64,000 nucleotides of DNA from assembly GCF_000317105.1 (NCBI RefSeq), contig NC_019693.1:1674001-1738000 (forward strand). The letters are read 5' to 3'. This document shows, piece by piece, positions 1 through 10,313 of the stretch; the first letter of the stretch is position 1; every line of letters begins with the position of its first letter. Both the position numbers and the translations under genes were made by a program. This stretch comes from Oscillatoria acuminata PCC 6304 (GTDB lineage Bacteria; Cyanobacteriota; Cyanobacteriia; Cyanobacteriales; Laspinemataceae). The notes under the pieces are model-generated. The model made no database searches. It worked only from the letters and a program-made list of their open reading frames with translations, and was not told where the DNA came from.

Positions 1-1
1 T

Positions 2-607
2 AATATAGGATTAGATGGCTCGCTGCAAGTTGTTCCCTATTACAACAAACCCCCACAAGAAGGGTTATATCGGCACTTTAAGGCGATCGCGCAAAGCTGC
101 CCTGATTTCCCAATCATGCTCTATAACATTCCTGGGCGGACGGGTCAAAACCTGCTTCCGGAAACGGTCGCCCGTCTAGCTGAGATTCCGAACATCACAG
201 CAATTAAAGAAGCCAGTGGCAGCTTAGACCAAGCCAGCTTGGTCAGAAGCCTGACTCCACCAGAGTTTCAAATTTACTCTGGGGATGATTCTTTAACCTT
301 ACCCCTGCTGTCCATCGGGGCTGCTGGAGTGGTCAGCGTGGCCTCGCATCTGGTCGGAGAGACCCTCCAATCCATGATTCAAGCATACGAAACTGGGAAA
401 AACCAAGAAGCAACTCAGCTTCACCTCAAGCTTTTACCCTTATTCAAAGCCCTATTTACCACGACCAATCCCATTCCCCTCAAGTGTGCTTTAGCCCTGC
501 AAGGGTGGGACGTGGGATCGACTCGTCCCCCGCTATGCGAAGCATCGGATGAAGTCAAAAAAGCCTTAGAGGTCGTGATGCAGCAACTTAATTTGCTGGA
601 ACTCTAG
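2..607 (+). CDS. dapA: 4-hydroxy-tetrahydrodipicolinate synthase, 3' part (window-truncated)
   Basis: C-terminal two thirds of dihydrodipicolinate synthase, which condenses pyruvate with aspartate semialdehyde in the lysine/diaminopimelate pathway in the cytoplasm. The frame is open from the first bases of the window, so the 5' end lies outside it; the ATG at 116 is an internal Met. Visible family landmarks are [19 protein letters not shown] (conserved Tyr near the active site) and [12 protein letters not shown], whose Lys is the Schiff-base lysine position. The TIM-barrel C-terminal helices are intact to the stop codon. The gene lies 115 bp upstream of rnj on the same strand, a pairing often seen in cyanobacteria. 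Function is confidently assigned from motifs. Confidence 0.95.
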   Translation, partial: NIGLDGSLQVVPYYNKPPQEGLYRHFKAIAQSCPDFPIMLYNIPGRTGQNLLPETVARLAEIPNITAIKEASGSLDQASLVRSLTPPEFQIYSGDDSLTLPLLSIGAAGVVSVASHLVGETLQSMIQAYETGKNQEATQLHLKLLPLFKALFTTTNPIPLKCALALQGWDVGSTRPPLCEASDEVKKALEVVMQQLNLLEL

Positions 608-722
608 CCCAAAGAAACACCGTGGCACTTTTTTGTCATCGGTTATAAATTCTCATCTTTAGTTTCATCACAACCCGACCAACTCTCGATAACCAATCAA
701 CCATAAAAGAGAACACAGAAAA

Positions 723-2570
723 ATGACTAACAGCCCAATTACACTCGCCAAAGAAAAGAAAACCGTCAGTAAAAATGGCTCCACGTCCAATGGATCCAAT
801 GTATCCGGACCCACCCTGAAAATTATTCCCTTGGGTGGATTGCATGAAATCGGCAAAAATACTTGCGTTTTTGAGTTTGAGGACGAAATCATCCTCGTCG
901 ATGCCGGTTTAGCCTTCCCCACCGATGGGATGCATGGGGTGAACATCGTCCTCCCCGACATGACCTACCTCCGGGAAAATCGCGATAAAATCAAAGGCAT
1001 GGTCGTCACTCATGGTCATGAAGACCACATTGGCGGGATTGCCTTTCATTTAAAACAGTTTGATATCCCGGTGATTTATGGTCCCCGCTTGGCAATGAGC
1101 TTGCTAGAAGGCAAGTTAGAAGAAGCCGGAGTCAGCGATCGCACCGAACTCCGAAGCGTTTCCCCTCGGGATGTGGTCCGCTTTGGTAAACATTTTGTCG
1201 TTGAATATATTCGCAATACCCACTCGATGGCGGATAGCTTCACCGTGGCGATTCATACCCCCGTCGGCATCGTCATCCACACCGGCGACTTCAAAATCGA
1301 CCATACCCCCGTTGATGGCGAACATTTTGACTTGCAACGACTGGCGGAATATGGGGAGAAAGGGATACTCTGCCTGATTAGTGATTCCACCAATGCCGAA
1401 GTCCCTGGCTATACGCCATCGGAGCGATCGGTGTATCCAAATCTCGATCGCGTCTTTTCTCAGGCAGAGGGTCGAATCTTAGTCACCACCTTTGCCTCAT
1501 CGGTCCATCGACTGAATATTATTCTGGACTTGGCGAAAAAACAAGGTCGCACCGTCGCAGTCGTAGGGCGATCGATGCTCAATGTCATCGCCCACGCCCG
1601 CAACCTAGGATATATTAAGTGCGAAGACAGTTTATTCCAACCCTTGCACGCCATTCGCTCACTACCAGATAACAAGGTACTGATTTTGACCACTGGCTCT
1701 CAAGGTGAGCCGATGTCTGCTCTCACAAGGATTGCCAACGGTGAACACCGGAAAATTAAAATCCGCAAGGGAGATACCGTTGTATTCTCAGCGAACCCAA
1801 TTCCCGGCAATACGATCGCCGTGGTGAATACCATCGACAAACTGATGATACAAGGTGCAAACGTCATCTACGGACGGAATCAAGGCATTCACGTCTCGGG
1901 TCATGGTTGCCAAGAGGAACATAAGTTAATGCTGGCATTGACTCGTCCGAAGTTCTTCCTCCCATTCCACGGCGAACATCGGATGCTGGTACAGCACGCG
2001 AAAATTGCCCAAAGTATGGGAATTCCCGCCGAAAATATGGTGATTATCAATAATGGCGATATGGTCGGATTGACGACGGATAGTATCGGCGTCATCGACC
2101 AAGTACCGTCCGGGATTGAACTGGTGGATGCCTCTCGTTCGGGAGTGGTTAAGGATGAAGTGCTCAAAGAACGGCAACAGTTGGCAGCGGATGGAGTTGT
2201 TACCATTGCAGCGGCGATCGGTTGGGATGGTAAACTGGCCGCTGACACGGCAACTCACTTACGCGGGGTGGTGTCATCCATTGATCCGAATCTCCTGAAA
2301 AAATGGATTGGTCAAACGATTGAGGGAGTTTTGAGCGATCGCTGGTCTGAGTTCTCTCGCACCCTGGAAGATGGGACTCCCGAAGTTGACTGGACAGGAC
2401 TGCAAAATCAGCTTGAGCGCGATGTGCAGCGGATGTTACGCCGGGAACTGCAAAGTAATCCGTTGCTGGTGTTCTTGATGCAAAACCCCCAAGAACCGCC
2501 AACGGTACAAGAACAACCGGCTACCACCGGACGCCGACGCACGCGATCGACTGCGAAAGTTGCGTCTTAG
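723..2570 (+). CDS. rnj: Ribonuclease J
   Basis: 615-residue metallo-beta-lactamase/beta-CASP ribonuclease that does endo- and 5'-3' exonucleolytic mRNA decay and rRNA processing. The zinc-binding signature HGHEDHIGG is near residue 100, followed by the downstream HTGDFKID motif, a beta-CASP region (LVTTFASSVHRL) and FLPFHGEHRML. The basic, proline-rich tail after residue 585 is typical of the variable C-terminus. The N-terminal ~30 residues before LKIIPLGGLHEIG are a low-complexity extension common in cyanobacterial copies. It follows dapA on the same strand and is probably cotranscribed, with a hairpin terminator just downstream. Confidence 0.95.
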   Translation: MTNSPITLAKEKKTVSKNGSTSNGSNVSGPTLKIIPLGGLHEIGKNTCVFEFEDEIILVDAGLAFPTDGMHGVNIVLPDMTYLRENRDKIKGMVVTHGHEDHIGGIAFHLKQFDIPVIYGPRLAMSLLEGKLEEAGVSDRTELRSVSPRDVVRFGKHFVVEYIRNTHSMADSFTVAIHTPVGIVIHTGDFKIDHTPVDGEHFDLQRLAEYGEKGILCLISDSTNAEVPGYTPSERSVYPNLDRVFSQAEGRILVTTFASSVHRLNIILDLAKKQGRTVAVVGRSMLNVIAHARNLGYIKCEDSLFQPLHAIRSLPDNKVLILTTGSQGEPMSALTRIANGEHRKIKIRKGDTVVFSANPIPGNTIAVVNTIDKLMIQGANVIYGRNQGIHVSGHGCQEEHKLMLALTRPKFFLPFHGEHRMLVQHAKIAQSMGIPAENMVIINNGDMVGLTTDSIGVIDQVPSGIELVDASRSGVVKDEVLKERQQLAADGVVTIAAAIGWDGKLAADTATHLRGVVSSIDPNLLKKWIGQTIEGVLSDRWSEFSRTLEDGTPEVDWTGLQNQLERDVQRMLRRELQSNPLLVFLMQNPQEPPTVQEQPATTGRRRTRSTAKVAS

Positions 2571-2580
2571 TCTAAGAAAT

Positions 2581-2705
2581 AGACCCCAGGCTCAAGCCTG
2601 GGGCTATACAAACAAAGCCCGCCTGCGCGGGCTAATTTTTTGGATTTATATCAAATCCGATTGTAACAAGCTAGTTTTTAGAGACCTATCACAACCGGAT
2701 TCCGT
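2581..2705. repeat. Interspersed two-hairpin repeat, family A, copy 1 (composite)
   Basis: Contains the palindrome CCCCAGGCTCAAGCCTGGGG (2584-2603), the linker GGCTATACAAACAAAGCC and a GC-rich hairpin. A shorter derivative follows that begins ATATCAAATCCG and ends CCGGATTCCGT. The same palindrome, linker and end sequences recur near 30195, 37839 and 60142. Confidence 0.7.
2616..2638 (+). terminator. Probable rho-independent terminator after rnj
   Basis: Stem AGCCCGC / GCGGGCT with a 4-nt loop, followed by AATTTTTT. It is the second hairpin of a dispersed repeat (see 2581-2705), so the repeat appears to double as the rnj terminator. Confidence 0.6.
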
Positions 2706-2741
2706 CCAGATTAAGCTATAATCAATCCTGTATCTTCGTTT

Positions 2742-3458
2742 GTGCGATGGAAGCAAATTGCCATGAATGATTCATCGTCCTCAATTGCTCAATCTATCTT
2801 AGAATTCGTCCGTCATAGCGTTCCAGGGTACGGAATCCGGGGAGGGTTCGGAGTGGCTGCACTGTTGATGACCCTGACTTTGGGCTATAATTCTGACTCT
2901 CAAACCTTTGCGGGGGATCATCCTGCTGTAGCCAATAGACAGGCGATCGCAAATTATCAGAGTCCTCCGCTACGGGACTCGGGATGGGGTGAAGTCGGGG
3001 TGGATACTCCCTTTAACCGCGATCGCATCCAGGCCCTGTTTCCCAACTATCGGGTTGAATCCAGCCAAATTTCTCGGGAAGGTATGCCTCAACCTGTTAT
3101 CGAAGTCTACGACGACAGTATCCTAGTTGCTCGAATGGACCCCCAAGACGCCAATAATCCCAACCTCGGCATCCTGCGGATCACCATCTATGATGAATCC
3201 ATCGCCGGACCCGGGGGAGTAACTATTGGCACATCTTACAACCAAACCCCTGGTTCTAGTCGATTTGACTGCTTCCCTGGAGAGGGACCAACTACAGGCT
3301 ACGTGATTTGCCGTTCCCCAGAGAGCGCTCGGATTCAATATATTTATGGTCCGATCAATAGGGAAAGAGTTCGTCCTATGATGGAACTTCCCCCAGAAAA
3401 CGTCCTCGGAAATTACCGCCTTGATCGCCTCGTCTGGTTGAATTGGCAGGGACGATAA
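2742..3458 (+). CDS. Hypothetical exported or membrane-anchored protein
   Basis: 238 codons from a GTG at 2742; the ATG at 2763 (MNDSSSSIAQ) is an equally plausible start. A hydrophobic stretch (VAALLMTLTLGY, about residues 40-52) precedes a small polar region, suggesting an N-terminal anchor or signal. The rest is a soluble domain with repeated Pro/Gly and a possible disulfide pair (FDCFPG, VICRSP). No family is recognised. The gene stands alone between the rnj terminator and the reverse-strand accessory patch. The product is probably periplasmic, inferred from the N-terminus only. Confidence 0.7.
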   Translation: MRWKQIAMNDSSSSIAQSILEFVRHSVPGYGIRGGFGVAALLMTLTLGYNSDSQTFAGDHPAVANRQAIANYQSPPLRDSGWGEVGVDTPFNRDRIQALFPNYRVESSQISREGMPQPVIEVYDDSILVARMDPQDANNPNLGILRITIYDESIAGPGGVTIGTSYNQTPGSSRFDCFPGEGPTTGYVICRSPESARIQYIYGPINRERVRPMMELPPENVLGNYRLDRLVWLNWQGR

Positions 3459-3547
3459 ATCAATCAGGGATTGTTTTGGACGGATTATTCATCGATTTTT
3501 CCATTTTTTATAAAAACCACTCTGCCTTGAAGCAATTAATTATTTAA

Positions 3548-4504
3548 TTATTTTATCTTAATTAATTTTTTAAATTCTTCTAAGGTAGGGGTAGGTTTTA
3601 TTCTATGGATCATCCGGTGGCAGTTAGAGCATAGAACAGTAAAATCTTTGCGGGGATCTAGTTGTACTTTGGTTTTGGATAAACTAGAAATTGGGACAAT
3701 ATGATGAGCTTCGATATAACGATGTCCAATCGTTCCATAGTGAGCCTCAAAATCAAACTTACAGGCTTTGCAAATATATCCATGTATTTCTTTTGCTCTT
3801 TTTGATAAAGATTGATTTCTTTCTACTTGTCGATGAATTCTATATTTTGTTAAATCTTCGCTCCAAAATTCTTCAGATACCGAATCTAATTCCTGGTTAT
3901 CTGAAATTTTATGCTCAACCAGTTCTTCGTAAATTTTGATAAAAGATAAAATATCTGCATACATTTTTTCCGACGATGGTAGATTTACTTGGGAGTAATA
4001 AAGCGATAATATATGACCCGCTTCGTAGGCTTGACCTAGCCGTCTAGCTGTAGTTTCTTTAGGAATAGTATCCAGCTTTAAATCTATATCTTCATGTAAT
4101 TCTAACTGGAAGTCATTAGAAATCATCCCTCTAAATACTTTGGCTTGCTTTCGTAAAATTTCCCTAGAAACCCCAAGTCCATAAATTTTCTTTTTGGAGT
4201 CGGTTCCTTGAAGTAGAGATAGATACACACCCGAAAAATCCGCGCAGAAAAGGTAGGCAGTGAAAAACCCGACCCTAACGCTATCAGTTACTAAATTATT
4301 AAAAACTGCAATCCAAGGTATCGTAGCCCAAGCTCCATTACCTGCTGAAGATTGGATTTTGTAAATCTCTGGTAGATTCAAATATCTAGTTAACAAGGGG
4401 GCTATATCATTCCTCATATAGCTTGCAAATGGATGATTTTTGAAATCTTCTTTATTAGCCTGTGGATATTCCCGAAGAACAGTTTCAATAACCGCTTTGA
4501 GCAT
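3548..4504 (-). CDS. DUF3578 (McrB-N-like) HNH endonuclease
   Basis: 318 residues in two parts. Residues ~1-195 resemble the MrcB N-terminal/DUF3578 domain (SSAGNGAWATIPWIAVFN, then YLSLLQGTD), the modified-DNA recognition module of McrB-type restriction enzymes. Residues ~235-310 form a complete HNH nuclease with two Cys pairs (CKACKFDF, CSNCHRMIH) and the catalytic AHHIVP. A recogniser fused to a cutter suggests a single-protein modification-dependent (type IV-like) restriction enzyme; the fusion is visible, the role is inferred. Base composition is noticeably AT-richer than rnj and chlH, consistent with horizontal transfer. No adjacent methylase or McrC-like gene is present. Confidence 0.75.
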   Translation of the reverse strand: MLKAVIETVLREYPQANKEDFKNHPFASYMRNDIAPLLTRYLNLPEIYKIQSSAGNGAWATIPWIAVFNNLVTDSVRVGFFTAYLFCADFSGVYLSLLQGTDSKKKIYGLGVSREILRKQAKVFRGMISNDFQLELHEDIDLKLDTIPKETTARRLGQAYEAGHILSLYYSQVNLPSSEKMYADILSFIKIYEELVEHKISDNQELDSVSEEFWSEDLTKYRIHRQVERNQSLSKRAKEIHGYICKACKFDFEAHYGTIGHRYIEAHHIVPISSLSKTKVQLDPRKDFTVLCSNCHRMIHRIKPTPTLEEFKKLIKIK

Positions 4505-4573
4505 GATAAATTCTTGTATTTGATAAAATAAATCTCTACAACAAAATTATAGGATAAAGCTTTTTGGGCTGAA

Positions 4574-4771
4574 TTACCGTCCTTTCGGTTCCGGAATTGG
4601 ACGCCCTAATGCCTGCGCTGTCTCTATCCACTCCTGCATAATGACTTCTACATGAGTCAACGCTTCCTGATAGGTTGCAGCATCAGCAGCACAACCCGGC
4701 AATTCTGGCACTTCCGCAATAAATGCCTCGTCCTCCTGACTTCAATACATGATAATTTCATACCGTAGCAT
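4574..4771 (-). pseudogene. HicB-like antitoxin with premature stop
   Basis: The reverse-strand frame reads MLRYEIIMY, then TGA at 4742-4744, then SQEDEAFIAEVPELPGCAAD and on to AQALGRPIPEPKGR and a proper stop. The sequence is characteristic of short HicB-type partial RNase-H-fold antitoxins, in which the residue at the stop is normally Trp (TGG to TGA fits). The remaining frame is undamaged over 56 codons and there is no alternative Met after the stop, so the gene looks recently inactivated (or a sequencing error). No hicA mRNA interferase is visible next to it. Confidence 0.75.
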
Positions 4772-4845
4772 CCCCTTCACCTCTGCCCTTTATGAAGTGA
4801 ATAAAAAATTTCCTTCGTTAAAACTATAGCAAAATCGCTTTTTGT

Positions 4846-5343
4846 CTACTCCCATAAGCCTCGAAGATTATTAAAGTTAATTGTATCAATCCCTATCTTT
4901 TGCAGATAATTCGCTAATTTAAAATCGTCAGTGAGTACCAGATATTTATCTCGGGAAACTTCGATAATTCCGCAATCAGTCAACCCAAACTTTTTAAAAT
5001 TATCTGCCCTTCCTACCGTGGCACTTTCAATATAAAACTCATCTAGCTTGGTGAGTCCTTGCCCCAGGATTTGCAAACATTGAGAGCGCTCTGGTTCGCC
5101 AATTTGATTGACAAGGCTATTGACTTCTGTTAGAATGTTAGGAGTAGTAACTATCTTATTGAAATACTCTAAAACTTTTAAAATTATATCATAATCTTCG
5201 GGTAAAAACTTTTCGGTTCGGCTAAATTTTGAAATGCGACTTCTGTTGACAGTGCCTACACACCATAGCAGAAGGATATTAGTATCTATCACTATACCTT
5301 TGCTTTTATAGTGTTTAAACACTTGGCTAACATAATCGTTCAT
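4846..5343 (-). CDS. PIN-domain protein (putative toxin ribonuclease)
   Basis: 165 residues with a PIN-like acidic core: VIDTNILLLW (Asp20), ILTEVN, a central Asp in GLTDCGIIEV and LVLTDDFKLANYL. PIN proteins are Mg-dependent ribonucleases, often toxins of toxin-antitoxin pairs. The start codon overlaps the stop of the upstream 98-codon gene by 4 bp (ATGA type), showing translational coupling. The 165-residue length is a little longer than VapC (~130), with an N-terminal extension before the first Asp. AT-rich like its neighbours. Toxin role is inferred from context. Confidence 0.7.
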   Translation of the reverse strand: MNDYVSQVFKHYKSKGIVIDTNILLLWCVGTVNRSRISKFSRTEKFLPEDYDIILKVLEYFNKIVTTPNILTEVNSLVNQIGEPERSQCLQILGQGLTKLDEFYIESATVGRADNFKKFGLTDCGIIEVSRDKYLVLTDDFKLANYLQKIGIDTINFNNLRGLWE

Positions 5344-5636
5344 ACTTCTCTAATTTTCATAGATTCTACGTTTCCCGTGTCAGCATTAATTTTAAAAATT
5401 TTATAATTCCTTTCCCATTCTTGCGTCCTTACGACTTCTGGAAGTAACGGATTTCTCATCGCCGATTTTGGCAAATCATATCCAATTGTAACAAACCAGT
5501 ATTTTTTATCTTCTGAAAGTTCAACTTCTTCCAACCTTAAATCCTGGATATCTAATGGGCCATTTTGACTCATCAAATCTTGCACAGAATTAAAATAATC
5601 TCGGGCAGCCAAGATAGCTTTTCGCACGTCAATCAT
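5340..5636 (-). CDS. Small protein coupled to PIN protein (candidate antitoxin or partner)
   Basis: 98 residues, start ATG at 5636 preceded by GGAG with 8-nt spacing. No known DNA-binding antitoxin fold (RHH, AbrB, HTH) is evident. The sequence is a mixed alpha/beta protein with an acidic centre (LEEVELSEDKKYWFVTIGYD) and could resemble small PepSY-like or immunity-type folds. Its 3' end overlaps the PIN gene by 4 bp, so the two are certainly cotranslated. Function is not recognised; the partner role is inferred from coupling. Confidence 0.65.
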   Translation of the reverse strand: MIDVRKAILAARDYFNSVQDLMSQNGPLDIQDLRLEEVELSEDKKYWFVTIGYDLPKSAMRNPLLPEVVRTQEWERNYKIFKINADTGNVESMKIREV

Positions 5637-5723
5637 GGTGAACTCTCCGGGTTAGTGTTTTCAATCTTACAGTTCGAGAAGGGGCAGATGGAAGCATCTG
5701 CCCCTCCCTAACTCAAACTAAGT

Positions 5724-8700
5724 CTATTCTATCCCTTCAATCCGGTCCTCCACTTCCTGATACAACTCGCGCAGGCGGTCTAAATTCTCCTCACTGGTTT
5801 CCCAGTACCCGCGTCCATTGGCTTCTAGCAAGGTGGTGACCATCTTGCGGAACGAGTTCGGATTCAGGTTCAGCAGGCGTTTCTGCATCTCCTCATCCTT
5901 CATAAAGGTTTCGTTCGCTTCCTCGTACACCCAGTTATCGACAGCACCTGCTGTCGCACTCCATCCCATTGTATTCACGAGGCGTTTCGAGAGTTCGCGG
6001 ACGCCTTCGTAGCCGTGGGAGAGCATTCCCTCGTACCACTTGGGATTGAGCATCTTGGTGCGCGTATCTAAGCGGACGGTTTCCGATAGGGTTCGCACTT
6101 GGGCGTTGGCGGTGGTGGTGTCGGCGATGTAGGCTGCGGGTTTCTTGCCGTCGCCGCGTAAGGTGCCGATCACTTTGGTCGGGTCGGAATCGAAGTAGTG
6201 AGAAACGTCGGTGAGACTGATTTCCGAAGAATCCAAGTTTTGGAATGTGACATCCGCCGTTTTCAAGGAAGACTCGAAAATCTGACGGTCCTGTTCCATT
6301 GTTCCCGGATTATCCGAGGAGAAGGCAAAGGATTTACGGGTGAGATACATTTCCTGTAACTCGTTCTCGCTTTCCCAGGTGCTATTCTCCACTGCTAGGT
6401 TGACGTTGGAGGCGTAGGAACCGGAAGCGTTAGAAAAGACGCGGGTGGCGGCTTGGCGCAGGTTGATTCCCATCTCTTCCGCTTGTTTCATCGCGTGTTT
6501 ACGGATGAAGTTCATCTCTAATGGTTCGTCGGCTTCAGCGGCCATTTTCACCGCTTTGTCTAACAGGTTCATTTGGTTAATGAACAAGTCACGGAAGACG
6601 CCGGAACAGTTGATCACCACGTCGATGCGGGGACGTCCTAACTCTTCTAAGGACAGCAGTTCCAGTTTGTTGACTCGTCCTAATGCATCGGGAACGGGTT
6701 TGACTCCCACCATCCACATGATTTGGGCGAGGGATTCCCCGTAGGTTTTGATGTTGTCGGTTCCCCAGAGGACGCAGGCGATGGTTTCGGGCCATTCTCC
6801 GTTATTTTCTCGCCGTTGCCGGTCTAACAGCCGGTCTACGACGATTTTGGCCGAGGTGACTGCGGCGGCGGTGGGGATGGATTGGGGGTCGAGGGCGTGG
6901 ATGTTTTTGCCGGTAGGGAGCACATCCGGGTTACGGATGGGGTCGCCACCGGGTCCGGGGAGGACATATTCCCCTTCTAAGGCGCGCAATAAGGCCCCGA
7001 GTTCGTTGTCGGCGCAGACTTGCTGGAGGCAGAATTCCAGGTACTCAAACAGGGGTTTGAGGTCGTCGTTGCTGACGTTGGGATATCCCGATTGGTGCAG
7101 GGATTCGACCCAGGGGGCTTTTTTGCCCATGTTGAAGAAGTTGAGTTTGGAGACTCGGGAGACTCGTCCTTCGGCATCGGTTTGTTCTTGGACGAGGGCG
7201 GCGACTGCGGCGCGAGTGGCTTGAATAATCGCTTGTAACAGTTCGACGTCTTCTAGGATGCCTTTATCGTTGTTGGCATAGAGTTCGTCGATGTCCCGTC
7301 CGATGCTGTTGGCGATAATGCGTAGCAGACTCTTGACGCCTTCTTCGTCGCGATCGAGGGAGGCGATGTTGACTAAGGTGGCGATCGCCTCTTCAGCAGA
7401 AGGCGGTTTACCAATCACGTGCAACCCACAGGGTAACAACCGCGATTCGATTTCCATCAGCTTGCGGTAGACTTGACCCACTACATTATCCCGTTCCTCG
7501 GGAGTCAGTTCGATCGCATCTTTCTCGGGTAAGTTGATATCCTGATCCAAATTCACCAACCGGCATTTATCCATGATGGTGTTAACGATCGCCACTCCCC
7601 GTCCACTCTCTTTCAGAGTTTGATAGGACCCAATCAACTCATTCAGTTCTTGCAGTCCCTTGTATAACCCCGCATTCTCTGCCGGTGGCGTCAAATAGCT
7701 AATCGTTTCAGCATAGGACCGACGTTTGGCGATGGTCGCCTCCGAAGGATTATTAGCCGCGTAATAGTAGATATTTGGAATCTTGCCAATTAAGCTGTCG
7801 GGATAGCATTCTCCCGACATCCCCATCTGCTTCCCTGGCATAAATTCCAAGGACCCATGAGTGCCAAAGTGAAGCACCGCATCAGCACCCCAAATTTGCT
7901 CTAAATAGGTGTAGTAAGCGGCAAATCCATGATGGGGACTAGCCGATCGCGAGAACAACAACCGCATCGGGTCGCCTTCATACCCAAAGGTTGGCTGAAT
8001 CCCGATAAAGACGTTTCCAAATGACTTCCCATACACCAACAAATTTTGGCCATCGGTGTTGAGATGTCCCGGAGGCGGTCCCCAGTTTTCTTGCAGGCGT
8101 TCAGAATAGGGTGTCAGTTTTTCATACTCTTCCACCGACATCCGATAGGCGACATTCAATTCCGGGCTATTGTACTGCGCTTGGGCATCGTGGATAACTT
8201 CCAACATCAGCGCCTCAGCAGACTCAGGCAACTCAGGAAGGTCATACCCGTTGCATTTGAGGGCGTTCATCACTTCATAGATGCTGCCGAACACATCTAG
8301 ATAGGCAGCAGTTCCCACATTCCCTTTATCTGGGGGGAAACTGAAGATGGTGATAGCCAGTTTTTTATCCAGTTTGGGCTTCCGGCGCAGGGTTGCCCAT
8401 TTAATTGCCCGTTGGGTGACTGTTTCGATGCGGTCCTGGAGGGCGATCGCCTTCCCGGTAGCCCCATCTCGTCCCGATAAAATAATCGGTTCGATCGCCC
8501 CATCCAATTCCGGAATCGCAATCTGTAGGGCCACTTGAATCGGGTGTAACCCCAAATCACTATCCTGCCATTCTTCGGTAGTTTGGAACACCAACGGCAA
8601 GGCTACCATATAGGGCCGATTTAACCGTTTCAGAGAGTCGATCGCCTTGGGATGGTCTTGACGGGCGGGACCTCCCACCAAAGCAAATCCGGTCAACGAA

Positions 8701-9707
8701 ATCACCGTATCCACCAACGGCAACGGTTCAACGCCTTTCGCCCCCACATCCCAGAAATAGGCATCCACAGGTTTAGAAAAGTCTAATCCCCCGGCAAACA
8801 CCGGAATCGGGCGTGCACCCAAGGCTTCAATTTCCTGCACCATTGCCACATAATGGGCATCATCCCCGGTCACCAGGTGGGTGCGTTGCAGCACTAATCC
8901 AATGCAGGGGGCCAGGGGGTCTTTGAGGTCATCGGAAATATCGTCCCGGCTGTTATACCAGTTCAGATAATCCTTAACATCCTCAAACATTTTCGGGGCC
9001 AAGGGATGCCAGACCCCCATATCCAGATAAACCACTGGATCCTGGAATTTCACCGTTTGCTGACCTTTGAAGACATATTTATCCGCCAACATCAGCAGGA
9101 AGTTTTCCAGGTTTTCTGAGGACCCTCCCAACCAATATTGGAAACTCAGCATGAAGTTGCGGGCATCCTGGGCTTTGTCCATCGGTAGATATTTGAGGAC
9201 TTTGGGCAAGGTTTGTAGCAACTTGAGCATTCCATCCTGGAAGGAACTCCCAGATTTTTCCTTGCGCTTCTTCATAAATTGCCCGATCGCACTCTTGGAT
9301 TGACCCAATTGCGCCATCGAGAAACTGCCCATTTTATTCAGACGCATCACCTCCGGCATGGAGGGAAACACCACGGCGACATCCAGGCGATCGCGGTGGG
9401 GCTCGACTGCGGCAGTCACTTTTTGGGCTAAATCTTCAATGAAAATTAGGGAAGCAATAAAAACATTTGCCGTGGCTAGATCCTGCTTAAAAGCCTCGTA
9501 GTTATTCGAGTCACGCAGTTCTTCGATCAAGTAACCACTGATTTCAATGGCTAAATTTTGGTTATTTTCGTTGATTGAGCGAACCGCAGACGATAAAGCA
9601 CTCTGATACTGGGCTTCTAGCACGACATAGACCACCTTCAGTAAAGAACGCCCTCTGATATCATCTGGGGCAATGTGTCGAATGGTGGGCTTGACGTGAG
9701 TGAACAT
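5724..9707 (-). CDS. chlH: Magnesium chelatase subunit H
   Basis: 1,327 residues, full length for the large porphyrin-binding subunit that, with ChlI and ChlD, inserts Mg2+ into protoporphyrin IX, the committed step to chlorophyll. Diagnostic stretches include [54 protein letters not shown] and [14 protein letters not shown] of the CobN/Mg-chelatase family. The N-terminal ~160 residues form the usual head domain. The ATG at 9707 fits family starts. It is monocistronic in appearance, with 600 bp of non-coding sequence upstream and the accessory patch downstream. Confidence 0.97.
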   Translation of the reverse strand: MFTHVKPTIRHIAPDDIRGRSLLKVVYVVLEAQYQSALSSAVRSINENNQNLAIEISGYLIEELRDSNNYEAFKQDLATANVFIASLIFIEDLAQKVTAAVEPHRDRLDVAVVFPSMPEVMRLNKMGSFSMAQLGQSKSAIGQFMKKRKEKSGSSFQDGMLKLLQTLPKVLKYLPMDKAQDARNFMLSFQYWLGGSSENLENFLLMLADKYVFKGQQTVKFQDPVVYLDMGVWHPLAPKMFEDVKDYLNWYNSRDDISDDLKDPLAPCIGLVLQRTHLVTGDDAHYVAMVQEIEALGARPIPVFAGGLDFSKPVDAYFWDVGAKGVEPLPLVDTVISLTGFALVGGPARQDHPKAIDSLKRLNRPYMVALPLVFQTTEEWQDSDLGLHPIQVALQIAIPELDGAIEPIILSGRDGATGKAIALQDRIETVTQRAIKWATLRRKPKLDKKLAITIFSFPPDKGNVGTAAYLDVFGSIYEVMNALKCNGYDLPELPESAEALMLEVIHDAQAQYNSPELNVAYRMSVEEYEKLTPYSERLQENWGPPPGHLNTDGQNLLVYGKSFGNVFIGIQPTFGYEGDPMRLLFSRSASPHHGFAAYYTYLEQIWGADAVLHFGTHGSLEFMPGKQMGMSGECYPDSLIGKIPNIYYYAANNPSEATIAKRRSYAETISYLTPPAENAGLYKGLQELNELIGSYQTLKESGRGVAIVNTIMDKCRLVNLDQDINLPEKDAIELTPEERDNVVGQVYRKLMEIESRLLPCGLHVIGKPPSAEEAIATLVNIASLDRDEEGVKSLLRIIANSIGRDIDELYANNDKGILEDVELLQAIIQATRAAVAALVQEQTDAEGRVSRVSKLNFFNMGKKAPWVESLHQSGYPNVSNDDLKPLFEYLEFCLQQVCADNELGALLRALEGEYVLPGPGGDPIRNPDVLPTGKNIHALDPQSIPTAAAVTSAKIVVDRLLDRQRRENNGEWPETIACVLWGTDNIKTYGESLAQIMWMVGVKPVPDALGRVNKLELLSLEELGRPRIDVVINCSGVFRDLFINQMNLLDKAVKMAAEADEPLEMNFIRKHAMKQAEEMGINLRQAATRVFSNASGSYASNVNLAVENSTWESENELQEMYLTRKSFAFSSDNPGTMEQDRQIFESSLKTADVTFQNLDSSEISLTDVSHYFDSDPTKVIGTLRGDGKKPAAYIADTTTANAQVRTLSETVRLDTRTKMLNPKWYEGMLSHGYEGVRELSKRLVNTMGWSATAGAVDNWVYEEANETFMKDEEMQKRLLNLNPNSFRKMVTTLLEANGRGYWETSEENLDRLRELYQEVEDRIEGIE

Positions 9708-10313
9708 GAAGTTTGGCTCCTTTTAGATGCGCTTGCAGCAATTTAGCAGTCAGGTTTGTCGCGTCGAATTTAGGGTCTAGCGAGTCCAACGCAACAGTGG
9801 CAACTGTAAGAGTTTTTACCAAAAAATGCGTCTCTCTGGGGGCTTTTGGCCCAGATCCGACACAATTCGATAAGAAACGATTGCCAATTGTGTAGTTTTG
9901 TTAACTTTATTAGCCGGTATTTACTTTACCATGTCCGTTACATAAGTTCATAATTTGCTCTAATATCATCCGTTTCTATTTTTGATTTAACAGATTAGTG
10001 ATAAATTATTACAGAAACGTAATTAAGCGACGAGCAGGTCTAGGCGATCGGTCACAAAAGAGAGAAGAGTGAGAATTCCTGGACCGAAGGGGTAAGTGAG
10101 GGGAACCCCTCTAAATCTTCACAGTGTTCCAATCCCCAACTCTCCCCTTTTCACTCAATCCAAAGGGATTGGGGACCCTCTTAAACCGCCCCAGATTCAT
10201 CTTCTTAAAAGAATAAACAAAAACTCGATCCAAAATGAAACAATTAAGGTATAATGCTCGGCATATCCGTCAACAACTGACGGGTCAAAATTTTCTGGTG
10301 TGAGGAAATTCCA
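9708..10313. other. 606-bp intergenic region between divergent chlH and the 10.3-kb gene
   Basis: No coding region is supported. It must hold the chlH promoter (reverse strand) and the promoter of the forward gene. For the latter a TATAAT box lies at 10250-10255, without a clear -35 match, and GAGGA precedes the ATG at 10314. The segment 10060-10190 is a degenerate stretch with no recognisable hairpin element. Confidence 0.4.
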
